64,000 nt of DNA from Eutypella sp. D-1 (taxonomy: Eukaryota; Ascomycota; Sordariomycetes; Xylariales; Diatrypaceae). Where the stretch lies: positions 1,798,001 to 1,862,000 of the forward strand of contig JAJTTP010000003.1 in the NCBI GenBank assembly GCA_023313575.1, in the 5' to 3' direction. The notes beneath the pieces were generated by a model. The model saw only the letters and a list, made by a program, of their open reading frames with translations. It was not told where the DNA came from and searched no databases. Below are positions 46,223 through 59,220 of this stretch, piece by piece; within the stretch, counting starts at the first letter, position 1; every line of letters starts with the position of its first letter. The translations under genes and the position numbers were made by a program.

Positions 46223-48071
46223 CGTGGCGGCGGCGGCGATAATAGTACTAGTAAAAAGGAGAGATCATCTAGGTTACCGAAGAGATTTGATTACATTGTG
46301 TTGCAATGCGTAACTAATTCATCATGTCAGTGGGTTCACGAAGTTGAAGAGTAGGTTAAGATCACCAGCGCGAACTAGGAGGGCAGAGCCCAGCGTTTTA
46401 GATACTACTCTGAGTCAATAATAAGACTCAGGACTGACGTCAAGGTTTATATCTACCTACATGAACCTTTCAGACCTACCTAACCTTAAAAAGAACCATA
46501 ACTATGAGCCAAAAGCCACCTGGTGATGCCGCGCAGGGGGACTGTAAAAAAGCGATTGAGCCTCTTCATTCAAGGTAAGTTGAGGGGAGAGACCAAATTC
46601 AGCCACATCCAAACATGTCCAGGTTTATCAAGTGGCCGTGGCTCAGATCGAGGCACATTTGTGGCACCTACCATGTAGAATGGATCTTGCGATCGAATAA
46701 CCCGATCGTCGCCCGAGGTTCTAGCGACCCTCCGCCCGATCTCCCGTTGGACTCCTTGGCGCATGAAGTAGCAGGTGAAGAAACAGAAAATCACGAAAAT
46801 CACATGTCCGGAGACACGGGCCGTCGCAGGTGTAGACCAAGTTGCCGGTACCTACTTAAGTAACGGGGCACGACCCGGGGCAGGCACGGAGAAAATTAGT
46901 GGCGCTTAGCAGGTACAACTCTACCATGTACAAACTGAAGTAACTCTCTAGGTACCTCCAAAACTTTATCTTTTCCGCATCCCTTTGTTTAACTATTGCA
47001 TAAGGGGACAAATGATAGTTCCACGTGTTGGATGCCAATCAGTCCTAGATTGGTTGATCTTGACAAAAATCCGTTTATATCATGAACAACAGATTGCCGG
47101 GAAGTCAGACAAGCCAGAGCCCTGAGTACCCAAGCCCGGGGGAAGCTTTTCTGCAAGTGGAGGTATCTATTGGACTAAAATGCTCCCGTCCACCCCCAAA
47201 TTTACCCCGCGGGATGGGTCTGTAATGCATGTCGATGAATATCTTATATCCTATGCGATGCGAATGTATGCATGTATGCATGTGCGGAGAGTTCCAGATT
47301 GGAGAGTCCTCTCCCCTCTAGTTACATACTCCAGTACATAAATCTACTAGTAGTAGTTTAGCATCCATATAAATCCTACTTAGTATTCATTTTCTCGGTC
47401 GTCACGGTCCGACGTAGGAGAATCGGGAAATCATTTATGGGTTGAGGGGGCCGCAAGTACATAGACACACACACGCACACTTGCACATACACTTCGCCCT
47501 TGATGAAGACCTAGCTACTAAGGAGAAGCTACTTCGTAGTCGCTTCGCCTACTGTAGGTACAAGTGGTAGTTCTTATAGGAACCCAGAACCGTCCACCCG
47601 ACGTCCCTACCCTTGGCCCCCCCATCGTGGCGGGTGTATTGGGAGGACCCTTGGGATATATAAGAAGATGGGGTTGGCACCTCTCCGGTTTCCAAGGTCC
47701 CTCATTGAAAATAGGAGATAAACAAACAAGCCAACGAAAGGGCACCATTGACGTCGTGTTAACTGCTATTTGTTCTCTCGCGTCCTATTTTCCTCCCGTA
47801 ACCGTCTAAATAGCAGACGGCCTGTTGTTTGTTTCGTCCTCCCCGTCCGGTCTTGGCGAGGATTTATACAGACAGCCTACCTATATCACATATATACCCG
47901 TTTTTCCAGGCGAGAACATCGAAGAGGGGAGGGGTACTTCTTCCTACCAAGTCCCTTATAATATATATCAAGTCTAGAGTGCCTTCCTTCGTCACTAGTC
48001 GATTGTGTCGAGGTGTTCAGGTCTTAGAAAGCTAGAAGAAAAGAGAGAAGGAAAGCAAGAAAGTCTACAAT
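46223..48071. other. Intergenic region between pseudogene and GH1 gene
   Basis: About 1.85 kb with no supported gene; frames are under 85 codons. ATGCATGT tandem steps occur near 47264-47283 and CACA-rich sequence near 47465-47490. The promoter and leader of the beta-glucosidase gene should lie in the last few hundred bases. Confidence 0.6.
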
Positions 48072-49736
48072 ATGTCATTGCCTTCTGATTTCGTCTGGGG
48101 CTTTGCCACGGCCTCGTAAGTCCTGTCTGTCGTCTTGTCTTTCTTCTGTCTGCCTGCCTGTCTGTCTGTCTGCCTGCCTGCCTGCCTGTCTGCCTACTTC
48201 CCCTCATGCTGCTGCTTCGCACACAGTACTACGTGGTGGTACACGCTCGTGTGATCCCCCTTTCTTTACCTAATTCGGATAGGAGCTTCCGAGGCTGACA
48301 TCGGTGCTCTCTCCCTGTTTCTCTCAAAATACAGCTACCAGATCGAAGGTGCCGTTGACAAAGATGGCCGCGGCCCGTCCATCTGGGACACTTTCTGTGA
48401 CATCGACGGCAAGATTGCCAAGGGGCCGGACGGCGTTCAAGCTAACGGGAAGGTCGCCTGCGACTCGTATAACCGGACCGCCGACGACATCGCCCTGCTA
48501 AAGAAGCTCGGCGCCAAATCCTACAGGTTTTCCCTCTCCTGGTCCCGCATCATCCCCCTTGGTGGTCGTAATGATCCCATCAACCAGGCTGGCCTGGACC
48601 ACTACGTCAAGTTCGTTGATGACCTCCTTGAAGCCGGCATCGAGCCTTATATCACACTGTACCACTGGGACCTTCCCGACGGTCTCGACAAGCGGTACGG
48701 CGGCCTGCTGAACCGGACCGAGTTCCCTCTCGACTACGAGAACTACGCCCGCGTCGTCTTCAAGGCCATTCCCAAATGCAAGAATTGGATTACCTACAAC
48801 GAACCCTGGTGCAGCTCCATCCTTGGTTACAGCACTGGCTACTTCGCCCCGGGCCACACATCGGACCGGAGCAAGTCCGCTGTTGGCGATTCCAGCCGGG
48901 AGCCCTGGATCGTCGGCCACAACTTACTCGTCGCCCACGGACGCGCCGTCAAGGTCTACCGCGAGGAGTTCAAGCCCCGGGACAAGGGCCAGATTGGCAT
49001 CACCCTCAATGGGGACTACACATACCCATGGGACCCGGAGGACCCACGGGATGTCGAGGCCGCCAACCGCAAGATCGAGTTCGCCATCTCCTGGTTCGCC
49101 GACCCCATCTACCTAGGCAAATACCCGGACTCGATGCGCAAGCAACTTGGCGACCGCCTGCCCGAGTTCACGCCCGAGGAGCTGGCGCTAGTGCACGGTT
49201 CCAATGACTTCTACGGCATGAACCATTACACGGCGGACTACGTGAAGCACGGTGACGGCAACCCGGCGCCAGAGGACTTCCTCGGCGACCTGACAACGCA
49301 CCCGTACAACAAGAATGGCGACTGCATCGGACCGGAGACGGAGTCGTTCTGGCTGCGGCCGAACCCGGAGGGCTTCCGGGGCCTGATCAACTGGCTGAGC
49401 AAGCGCTACGGCTACCCGCCCATCTACGTAACGGAGAACGGTACGAGCATCAAGGGTGAGACACAGCTGTCTGAAGTAGAGATCCTCAACGACGCCTTCC
49501 GCCGTGACTACTTCCGCGACTACGCTACCGCTATGGCCCATGCCGTCTCTGAGGACGGCTGCAACGTTAAGGGCTACTTCGCCTGGTCCCTCATGGACAA
49601 CTTCGAGTGGGCCGAGGGCTACAATACCCGCTTCGGCTGCTGCTACGTCGACTACGAGAACGGACAGGTCCGCAAGGAGAAGCTGAGCGGTCGCGAGATG
49701 AAGCCTCTGTTCGACCGCCTGATTAAGAAGGCCTAG
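48072..49736 (+). CDS. Glycoside hydrolase family 1 beta-glucosidase, intracellular
   Basis: Two exons, 48072-48115 and 48335-49736, encode 481 residues, the normal GH1 length. The start MSLPSDFVWGFATAS joins YQIEGAVDKDGRG across the intron, giving the classic GH1 N-terminal signature. The acid/base glutamate is in WITYNEPW (Glu about 171) and the nucleophile in YVTENGTS (Glu about 382). Other family blocks are SYRFSLSWSRIIP, LYHWDLP, DFYGMNHYTADYV and GYFAWSLMDNFEWAEGYNTRFG. No signal peptide is present, so the enzyme should be cytosolic, like Trichoderma Bgl2-type enzymes. It would split cellobiose and other beta-glucosides to glucose and may make inducers by transglycosylation. The intron carries a CTGC/CTGT tetranucleotide repeat. 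No transporter or regulator of cellulose use lies beside it. Confidence 0.95.
48146..48196. repeat. CTGC/CTGT tetranucleotide tract in GH1 intron
   Basis: About 12 tandem TGCC/TGTC units within the first intron of the beta-glucosidase gene. Confidence 0.85.
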
Positions 49737-52571
49737 TTGTGTCAGACACAGTCTGGTTTGCTTACCCAGAGACAAAAGGGAGTTGGGTAGGTAGATGAAA
49801 AGGGGAAGGAGGACGGCGGCGGCCAAGGCGAAGATGAGAGATCGACATTGGAAGTGATGTCTGCCCGGCTCGCAGTAAGGATACCTAGGGAGTTTGTACG
49901 TATAGGTCTTTGGATACATTGTCAATTTGGGGATACCATATTGACCAACTCAGGTCTCTTTTTTCTTCCTCGCCCCCTCTATCTCACACGTAGCTAGCAG
50001 ATCAAACGGCTTGGCCGTGTCCGATTTTATGATGAATCTAATGAAATATGCCAAGGTCTCGCGGAATAGTCTTTTTAATCCCCTTCTCTCGTCTTGTCGT
50101 GTGTGCGTATATGTTTCTGTGTTTTATGTCGCCTTTCTCTACAAAGGAGGTCACCATGCCGAGACCCGCGATGTCCGCGCCGTATATGCGGAGAATTTTC
50201 TGCGATCTGTTTGGCCCCTGTCGTCTATGTTTCCCCTATCCGAACACTTCTGCCCCAAGTACAAGGGGGTATTCCTACCTCCTTCGCTGCCTATAAAGAT
50301 AACCACCTGAGATTTCCTCGCTAAATATATTGACGATAGTGGTGAAATATTAACCCCAGGTATCAACACACACGAGCATCCTTGGAAAAACTTAGTAGTC
50401 TTAGTATAAGAGGGTACCACCAGGTTAGTGCTGATGGAACAGTGACATAAAGACTTGCCCCTATTCTGCAACAGTCCCCTGTTATGATTATCGTGCCACT
50501 GAGTGTCCCTCAGGATGTCGTTTGCATACTATATTTGTACATATTAAATAGATTTTCGGTCGGTAACCATTAGCCATATGCGGCCTTCCCGCCCGTACCT
50601 TGGGCAGCAGCAGCAGCAGCATCCGCTGCGCCGAGAGGGCAGATGCCAAGACTAATCCCTCTTGAATGCAACCGGATGAGACATGGTTGGTTTCTCATTA
50701 GCGTCACGATACCGTGACATGAGACCCTGCTCTGCTTCTCCTTTATTGCTCGTGTTCTTGAGAGGAAACATATGAAGCGGGCGGTTTTGGAACCTATGAG
50801 GAACCCATCGTAGGTAGTACGGAGAACACAATGCCTGTCTGTCTCCGCAGAGATACACCTCTGGGCAAGTAAGCTTTCTTCCTTCAAGACTACTACCACG
50901 GAGACCCCACCCAAGATACGTCGCCCTGAGGATCTAGGCAACCCCCCGACTAATAAGGGCCAGATCCTCGTGTCGCATGCATTTAAATGCCGTCAGGGAG
51001 AGGTGGGGGCCCACAGTCACGTATGCATCTGATCAAACGACACCGTGCCGTTGGAAGAAAACCGAATACGGGTAAGGGGGACAATGCTTTGCTCTATCTC
51101 ATATATCCATAGGATACATCCACGCTCGTGACGTCGCTTTTTTGCAGCATCAAGTAAACGGACGACGCTCTGAATATACACGAGGAGCAAGCGTCCTGGA
51201 GTTTGTCCCAAACAGAGCTTAACGATTCCTAGATGACCGAGATAAAGTAGCCGCTCCTCGAACGGAAGGCCTTTCTCATTATCCAGATTACTGGACCAGC
51301 TGACAGATCCAATAATACCAGAAGATGGAGCTTTTTTGATCGTCCGCTTCTCAAGCCGCTTTTAGCAGCTATTGCCTGTATATCAGCCAGTGAGTTGACC
51401 AGTTCGTTGTACACGATAGTTTTTAGCCCGGGACAGGTCCCCCGCAAGGAGCCTTCCCCATCGCGGAGGCCTGCTCTGTAATCAGCCCGCTCTGATGACA
51501 TATCCAGCACAGCAGGACAACGACACGACACGTCTGCAGCGGCAGGGATTTCTGCTGCGTGTAGTCTCGGGCGTGCTGACAATTTGGGAGCGTCTGGGTT
51601 GTCGGTGGTTGGCCTTTTCCAATATAGCCGGAGCAGGCCCAACCCCCCAGCACGCCCCTCAACCGGTCGGTCGGCCAACGCTCCTCGCTACACATGTAGG
51701 GCCCTCGGGGGATGTGCTCAAGAGGGAGCAAGATCGACATAGCTCGATCTGTCGTGCATCAGAGGAGAGGAGAAGACTAGAAATGGAGTAGGTAGGTAGG
51801 TGTATATGCATGATGGCATGGCGGCTTTATCGTTGTCTAATGCGCGTTGCTTGGCCTCGTATCACTTATCGACTGGGTAGAGGTAGGCTATTAATGACTG
51901 AGCGAGCACTTCATGGATATGAACCAGAAACGACGTCTATAATACCAAGGCTATATATGTGTGTGTATCTCTTGCTAGTTCCGATGACAGTGTTTGCCCC
52001 CCCCCCCCCCCCCCCCTTGCCTTCTCTCAAGATTTCTCGGTAGACAAGGGGAAAATAATAATTAATAATGGTGAGGGCTGTGGCTTGTTTCGCTTTAATT
52101 TACTTGGGGGAACCGGTCAACATCGCCTGCTGATGGGAAATTTAGCCCATCCTGTCTCTCTGGATACTGGACCCGTAAAAACTGTTATTAGACTCCCAAC
52201 ATGAATTATATGTCCCTGAATACTGCTGTTCTTCGTGTACAATATCTACCTTCCTCGGCCATGGTGGTAGGTTTTAAGGCTCATGTTTCTGTCCTCGGTG
52301 TGCTCTTGACTAACCGCTGGGCTGCAGTGCGACGTTCCACACGTCCCAAGAAGGTACAGCATATGGGAAACGAGAGCAACCAAAGCAAGAAGAAAACGTG
52401 AGCGTCGTTAGCCAGAGGTGCACTATGTTCGTGCGAAGTTATTTTTGAATCGAGAATTTTCGCCTCGCCTCATTATTGCCTGCCCATACTCTTGACAGGA
52501 GAAGGGGAGAGTGTAGCTAGGTATATAACTCTCCCCATCAGGCCACCGTCATTATCTCGCATGGTTTTAGA
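49737..52571. other. Intergenic region between GH1 and secreted-protein genes
   Basis: About 2.8 kb between converging genes with no supported gene. A 149-codon frame (-, 51229-51678) overlaps frames on the other strand and has no domain. A 20-base C run is at 51997-52016 and a CAG/CTG run of six units near 50608-50624. Confidence 0.5.
51997..52016. repeat. Poly-C run, 20 bases
   Basis: Uninterrupted C tract, the longest homopolymer in the window. Confidence 0.9.
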
Positions 52572-53459
52572 TCAGATAGTCATCCCCCTGAACGGCGCCT
52601 GGAAGGGTCCCGGCGCCGCATATACCACCGACGTCGTTGTGTTCTCGGTCTGGCGCAGCGTGAAGTTCCCCTCGGCGAACATATTCGCTAGTTCGGGGGG
52701 TTGGAAATGACTGTTTAAGACAAGGAGATGTCAGTCAATTGCTCAGTTCGCGGTAGGTCTCAGCGCGCGGGCCGGGCCATAGGTGTACATCATATACGGG
52801 GCTTTCTCGGATAGGTCATGAACAGACAGTATCGGGTCACATAACTGGGCATTGGCCAGCTAGATAACTAGCTACCCAGATAAAATTCACGTTGCTCACG
52901 TACCTGGTGTCTAGGAACTTGTGCGACATCCTCATGCCGAAGCTTGTGTAGTCGAGCATTCCCTGGAAGTAGTACTGGAAGAACTCGGCGCCGTCTCGCA
53001 TGCACCGATAGTAGTCGACGTTGTAGTCGTTCTGGTCGCCGTGCTCCTTCGTCACGCCGTCCCATTTCCATGAGTAGCGGCAGGAGTCTGACTTGTTGTT
53101 GGCGTTGGGGTTCTCCCAGGTAACTGCGGATGGGGGTTCAGAAACGAGTTAATAGGTGTGGCTGGAGTTTTTCCCCTCTTCCATTTATTTGCTTCTCCTG
53201 TCTACCTTCCTGTCTACTTTGATTTTGATGGTAGTGATAGGGGCTCACATTTCATTGTGCACTCAAAATCGGGATCGTTCTCGGCCTCCTTTAGGCAGCC
53301 GATGGTCATGTTGGTGAGATAGAAGGGGCCAAAGTCGAACTGTGCCCGTAGCAGGCTGCCGTCATCGACTCTTGGAGCTAGGGGGCTCCTGTATATTGTG
53401 TCGGTCGTGGGCAAGCCAACCACAGTCGACAGGAGGCTGGAAGCTAGGAGGAACAACAT
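52572..53459 (-). CDS. Small secreted four-cysteine protein
   Basis: Three exons, 53459-53249, 53123-52904 and 52710-52572, encode 189 residues; phases close exactly and the last intron has a TTGACTGAC branch point. A signal peptide is clear (MLFLLASSLLSTVVG, cut near residue 15-16). The mature protein has four Cys at about 55, 67, 85 and 111, enough for two disulfides, in GCLKEAE, FECTMK, DSCRYSW and YYRCMRDG. Likely N-glycosylation sites include NMT, NKS, NFT and NTT. Aromatic-rich blocks SWKWDG and AEFFQYYFQGM suggest a compact beta fold. I do not recognise the family. Size, export signal and paired Cys fit the general profile of secreted fungal effectors or cell-surface proteins; that role is inference only. 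Confidence 0.75.
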
Positions 53460-56400
53460 GATGAGCTCCTTAATGTTCTGAAAATGTGAACAAATGATCG
53501 ATGTGATTATGTGCCGGCGACGTATTTCAAGGTGCTATCAACAGGCACCGGTATCATCGTATGATTTAACTATGTCTGATGATGAATGTAAGTAATAGCT
53601 CCTAGTTCTGAGGGGGGAGCCTACGTGGGTTTATATAGACATGGACAGCTTGCTAGCACCCCGCTCGTCATCTACACTGCAGCTGGAAGCACTCCATTGC
53701 AACTATAATTATAGCTGAAGATTCACAAAATCCTGGCTGCTCGGCGGTTGGCATGTCACGACCGATTGCTCTCGCGGCACCCCACGAACGCAGATGCAAC
53801 TACCCGCCGCGGTGCCTTAGCTGGCCTGGAAACATTTCGATCGCGGTAACACGGACGGCTGGTGTCTCGTCCCAGCTTTCCCAGATCATGTCTGTTCCGG
53901 GATAGTTGACTGACGTAGCCCCTCGGCTGTCATTCGCTCATCATCGCATGTTGAACTGTTCCTACCCAGGTTGGAAGTCCCTGTGACGTAGGGCGTGATA
54001 TGGGTAACGGGCGTGGAACCCAGTGACTCACTTATTTGAAGCCGATATTAAGATATGAACGAGAAACATCAGTACTCTCGCAAGATTAATCACCCTTTGG
54101 CTACTCTAGCAAGCTACCGTGGATGAGTATGTGTAGAGCGGTTAATGAAATCCGGTTATGGTATAGGTGAACTAGGAAGCTCGCACGAGCTTTGTTGAAA
54201 CAACACCAGCTTGAGGTGTGTCTATTGGGAGAATTCTGATCGCTACCTCGTTCCAATAGACATATATTGTCTTTGGTTAGTATTACCGGTGCGGCCCTTT
54301 TATTTAGTAGATATCTATCAACTGTGCACCTGACTCAAAGGAGCAGGCTCAGCCGTCGACTAGGATCGAAGAGCAAGAGACAGAGCCCCATAGAGAGCAG
54401 CGATATCTTGACTGAGAACTCACCGAGCTAATGGCAAAATGGGAACGTCCCAGTGCACCCAGTAGATGTGCTGTTACCAATAATCGAGGCAGTGTCGCCA
54501 ATATCAGGACCAATGTGTGTGGGCCGCGTAGAAAAAAAGATTCAGGCAAATGAACCCATCGAACGTTGCACGGCGGCCCATTGGAAGAAAAGAGAGTAGC
54601 CACGGGGTGAGTCGCGATTACCTTAGATAGAATTCTGTTCATTCTAGGGAGATCAGTTATGAGAGAGGAGCACGCCTCATGTTTGCGATTCCCGGGTCCG
54701 CCACTGTTCATCCACTCGCGTACCACATACTCCACGGGAAGCCGCTGCTCTATGGTATCTGGCCAGCGCGGCCTAGACCTATGAAGCCCAATTTAGATAT
54801 CCTAATCTCGCTGCATTCATCGTCCTCGTGATCCGAATCGAGAAGCCGTGGGCAGATTGCCGGCCGAAATCCCGGCGTCTATTCCGGGAGTGGAAGCCCG
54901 CATTAATCTTGTGTCGTCCTTGATGCAAAGAACCTACCGACGATGGCTCTAGTCGGACATACTGCTATAATTGACATATGCCTCAACCCAGGACAATTTC
55001 GGAGCAGCGCCCGGCACCGTACAGCGCGGTGGCTGAAGAATGCGGTCTTGTTGAGCGCTACTTGCCGACGGCCCGCCTCACCGCCTCCTTGATTATTCCG
55101 GCCTCATTTCCGGCTATTACCAAATACCACCGGAGTCTTATTGAACACGATGTGAGTCAGTGATATTTCAAAATCTGGTGCTTTCCTCGCACAATCCCCC
55201 CCTTCCCAGGGTAAGCCCTACGTGTCAAACAGCCGGCATTTCTACTTCCCCCTTGACTCCACGTCGACATCTCAATGACGTACAGGACGAAACAATGTTT
55301 GCTCAGTTACCTGGAACCTGGTCTCCCAATGGCAAAATGTTGGGTCAGTCGTTGCGAAGCATCCCACGATCAGCACATGCTGGGGCTACACATGAGCGTG
55401 CTCTTCGCGGTTGTGACCCGTTACACCCGGGTAGAGGCAGCTTGTCCTGACACGAGATAACCCACAGCCCCCGAATCGGGTTATCTAGCTATCTGGGATA
55501 TCCTGAGGGCATCCGTTACCGAATCGGCAATCCCGTCGCAGAGAAAGGGTATAGCCCCTCCTAGGTGGAAAGCCCGAGGTGGTGAACGTCACATCTAAAA
55601 CGCGAAAGAGTGACTCAGCGAACACTGCCACAAGACGACCAGAGCTCCATAGATCTCGTCCGGGAACAGCACACATGCTTGCGCGACTTTCGACTGAGCC
55701 CCTGAAACTTCAAACTGGCATTATTCCCTATGGTGTCTCCTTTGTCTGCCAGTGAATTACCTCCTATCTGAAGTGTCATATAATGATTACGTGTAGTGAT
55801 GAAAGAAGTCGATATCTAAGCTCACTCGCCCTTCAAGTCGCTCGTTTCACCCGGTCGACGCCCAGCATCTTCTAGTGAGCAGAGAAATATGCAGAAATTC
55901 TGCCGGACGCTCACTTGATACCCGTGTCCATGTGTCTCTCTTTTCTTGGTTCGAGCCAGGCGACGTCGGGCTCGAACCCGGTCGTGCTTTAGACCTACGC
56001 ATTAGCCTCGCGGGAATCTGCTCTCATCTTCTGGTGTTAACCATAGCCGCGGAGACTTATGGGGTTACCCCAAGAGAGAACGATGTCCGACGTCCGCAAT
56101 ACTCGCTATGGTGAAGACCCTTCACGCGTAATCGCCTCGACAAGCTATACGAATCACTTTGCGCCAGAAAACCTTGACGGGACGACCATCTGCTATGAGA
56201 CGCCTACCGGTTTACTGTGGAATGCCGCTGGCTTTGCCGTCTCCCTGTCATTTATATCCACATAGGGGAAAACGTTATATCCGGTAGCATGAGAGTTAGG
56301 GATGACTGAAGGAGAACCTGTTGGCACTGGGGCTTCCTACGGGGGAGGTAAAGACCCCAGATATCGCGATCATCATCAGCTGATATCGGCGATATCCAAA

Positions 56401-57411
56401 CGATGCTCGCTGCCGGACCAGGTTTTTGCAACAAAACCCTCCCGGTATCCCATTCTCCTCCGCAGCCCCTGGGATCCGCAATGGCCTTGCCCCCCCTATC
56501 CACCGGAGTCGCAATAAGCAAGCCTCACTTTCATTGGGTATGGTACGGGGTAGTATTGGGTCCAGGAGAGCGGCCCGGGGGACGGCCACCGCGTCGGCCG
56601 CGTTCCTGGAACCTTGGTCATGGGCCTCGCAAGGTGTAGCTGCTTTTGCGCCCACATTGCCCACTATACGGGTTCGACATGTTGCATGGGAATATAAAGC
56701 TGACAAGGCGGTGTTGAGAGGTGATCGGCGCAGCCCACTATCCTACATACCTACTTGGTAGGTTATAAAGACCTCGGGATAGTTCCACCGGGTAGTCAAT
56801 AGGTATGTACATACATACATAAGCATATAACCCTAGATAAGCAGACTGGCAGGCAAGTAATTCTTCTTCGTACATACGGCTATGTATACATCTGGATACA
56901 ATTCTACCGAATTGTACGTTCTACCCCGGGTCGAGGGAGTAATTACTCCTTACCACATGATGCACGATGCCGATTTTCGCAGCAGGGCGCCTCTACTTAG
57001 TAGTAAGATGAGACGAGATGGATTTTTTTCTTCTCCTTCATAGCCAATAAAAAGGAATCTCCCGAGGTCACTGGCTGACCTGTTTGGACTTCCACAAGTA
57101 CACATGGAAGGCCCAAGCACAAAGCCATGGAAAAAAGGGGCCCCGCAAAGAGAGGACAGGAAAGGTCTAAAAATAGCGCACACCTGGGCAGCCAGAAAAA
57201 GCCCAGAAAAAGCTTGTAGTTAGCGGGCGCTGCAGGAACCCCACTCACACCTGGCCAATTCGTTAGAAAAAAAGGGCGCAGAGGCCCTTTATAGGGGTCC
57301 TCGGGTTTCCTCAATTTGACGTACTGATGTAGGCCAAATGAAATAAGATAACTCCAAGTATTTTTTTTTATTGAATATCGTCATGGAGTGGAGAGAGTAT
57401 ATACAGCTTAT

Positions 57412-57525
57412 CTATCTAAGTACCTACATAGGTATCTATATGTACGGATTTACAGAAGCAGAAGTGTTCCTAAACATACCTAGGTACATACCTAGTATGT
57501 ACTTAGGTAAGTACCTAAGTACGCA
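57412..57525. repeat. Cluster of TACCTAGGTA-type palindromes
   Basis: ATACCTAGGTACATACC (57476-57492) and ACTTAGGTAAGTACCTAAGT (57501-57520) with related TACCTA steps on both sides; same motif as elsewhere in the window. Confidence 0.75.
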
Positions 57526-58285
57526 AGTATCCATTATCTTGACTGTCGGTAGGGCCTTGTCCCGTCGCCGGTAAGTTCCACGTGTATACTTAGGTATATC
57601 GCTATACGGATACATACAACCAGGCTGAATGCAGCAGCTTGGGCAAGCAACACATCATGCAAGGCCTATGCGTTCAGCCATACCTAATACCTATCCGACA
57701 GATGATAAGTATTTTCGAATCTAGACTGGTAATACAGACAATGCGAGAGGGTGGGATTTTGTGTACACACATAGTAGGGCATAAGCGAGCAAATGATGAC
57801 CATCATATTTTATGTATATGTAACGCGGCACATTCCCGTTCCCGTCCGCTAATAACTTTGAAAGAAGCAAGTAATAAATAAGCCTACATACTCCCTCCTA
57901 CCCATGGACCTGTCTGAGTGGATAGGGCACTGCCGGCTGACGTCTTGGACAAACCCCCTCCGCGGCCCCCTCCCCCTAATGCCCCTATGGTTAATGGTAG
58001 CTGATAATGCGGGTTTTTTCTCTCTCTCTTCATCCCACCTGCACTCTACACTAAGTACGTTTTCGGGGTTACATTAGAGTGATCGACCTCTTTAGGGCCT
58101 GACGTAATTACTTACTACGTACATAGTATACATATAGAGCTTTACATTTATAGTATATCGAGACTTATGTACATGTGTACTTCGTATGATGGGGAGGGGA
58201 TTTCACGAACTTAAGCTGAGAGAAAAAAAGTCCTTCCTGAAAAGGTTATATACCGGGGTCGAGTTTAAGACAGATCACTAAAGCA

Positions 58286-58288
<3 letters not shown>

Positions 58289-58331
<43 letters not shown>
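58289..58331. repeat. AG dinucleotide microsatellite
   Basis: About 21 uninterrupted AG units in intergenic DNA. Confidence 0.95.
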
Positions 58332-58334
<3 letters not shown>

Positions 58335-59176
58335 CCCTTTGATGATTGATATCCGTCCGTCTTACAAGTAGTTACTGGATGTATTATCGGCATTGCCTAA
58401 GAAACTTACCGGCGATCTCTTGCTATTTCTACCAGGTAGCTAGAGTCGGGTAGGGTTTATGCTGGCTGATTAACTACACACTTGAGGTTGTAGTTTTGAT
58501 AAATGCAGGATCTCACCAGAGTAAAAGTACTCATATAACAAATAGACTTATTGATTACTGTTTTCTGCCTGTTGCTTAATCTATTAAGAAACATTTAATT
58601 CGTTCCAAGGTTATCTTTGTGTCAAGTCGCTATTCTTATCATGTAGCATCTTGAGAATCATATAGGTGGAGACATGATAGTCAACATAGGCCGAAGATGG
58701 GATAGCCCGATACTCAAGTGTTCATGGATAGGCCCCAAGCAACCCAAGTAAGCCAAATCATCTATTTTTCTCCAGTAGGCCCAGCCAACTAAGTAACTCA
58801 TAAACAACATGGGCTCGGCCTCGGGACCAGCAGGTGTGCGCACTCTAGGGCTCCAGGGCTGCCCGGTGCTGCTAGGGTCTTATAGTTAGAACGCTCCTAC
58901 TCACTTACAAGTTACCTAATCTAACTCATTTACAGACATACCTGGCTACTTACACATTACATGTATGTAGTTGTAGTTATATCTTTAGCTGACTTTCTTA
59001 ATACATAAGTTATATGCATCTTATTTACCTGGTTAGACAAATCTAAAGCCTACATCCTATATACCACTACACTACACTCTAATCTGAGACCCTCACTGAC
59101 CATTTTTCTCTCTCTTCCTCTTCCCGTTACAACCTTGGAAGAACTCCTGCAGCTTGCAGACCTCCACTTATCAGCC

Positions 59177-59220
59177 TGCCCTGCCCTGCCCTGCCCTGTC
59201 CTTGCCCTGTCCTGTCCTGT
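59177..59220. repeat. CTGCC/CTGTC pentanucleotide repeat
   Basis: Tandem CCTGC units passing into CCTGT units, about eight in all, in intergenic DNA. Confidence 0.85.

Noticed and set aside
51229..51740. Frames of 149 and 105 codons on the minus strand
   Set aside because: They overlap each other and a plus-strand frame of 98 codons; no recognisable sequence and no splice support.
48072..53459. A carbohydrate-use or secondary-metabolite cluster around the GH1 gene
   Set aside because: No transporter, regulator, synthase or tailoring enzyme lies near it; the neighbours are a pseudogene and one small secreted protein.
55875..56761. Possible decayed membrane-protein gene
   Set aside because: A few hydrophobic pieces in different frames were considered as an integral membrane pseudogene, but no diagnostic motif of any family could be identified.
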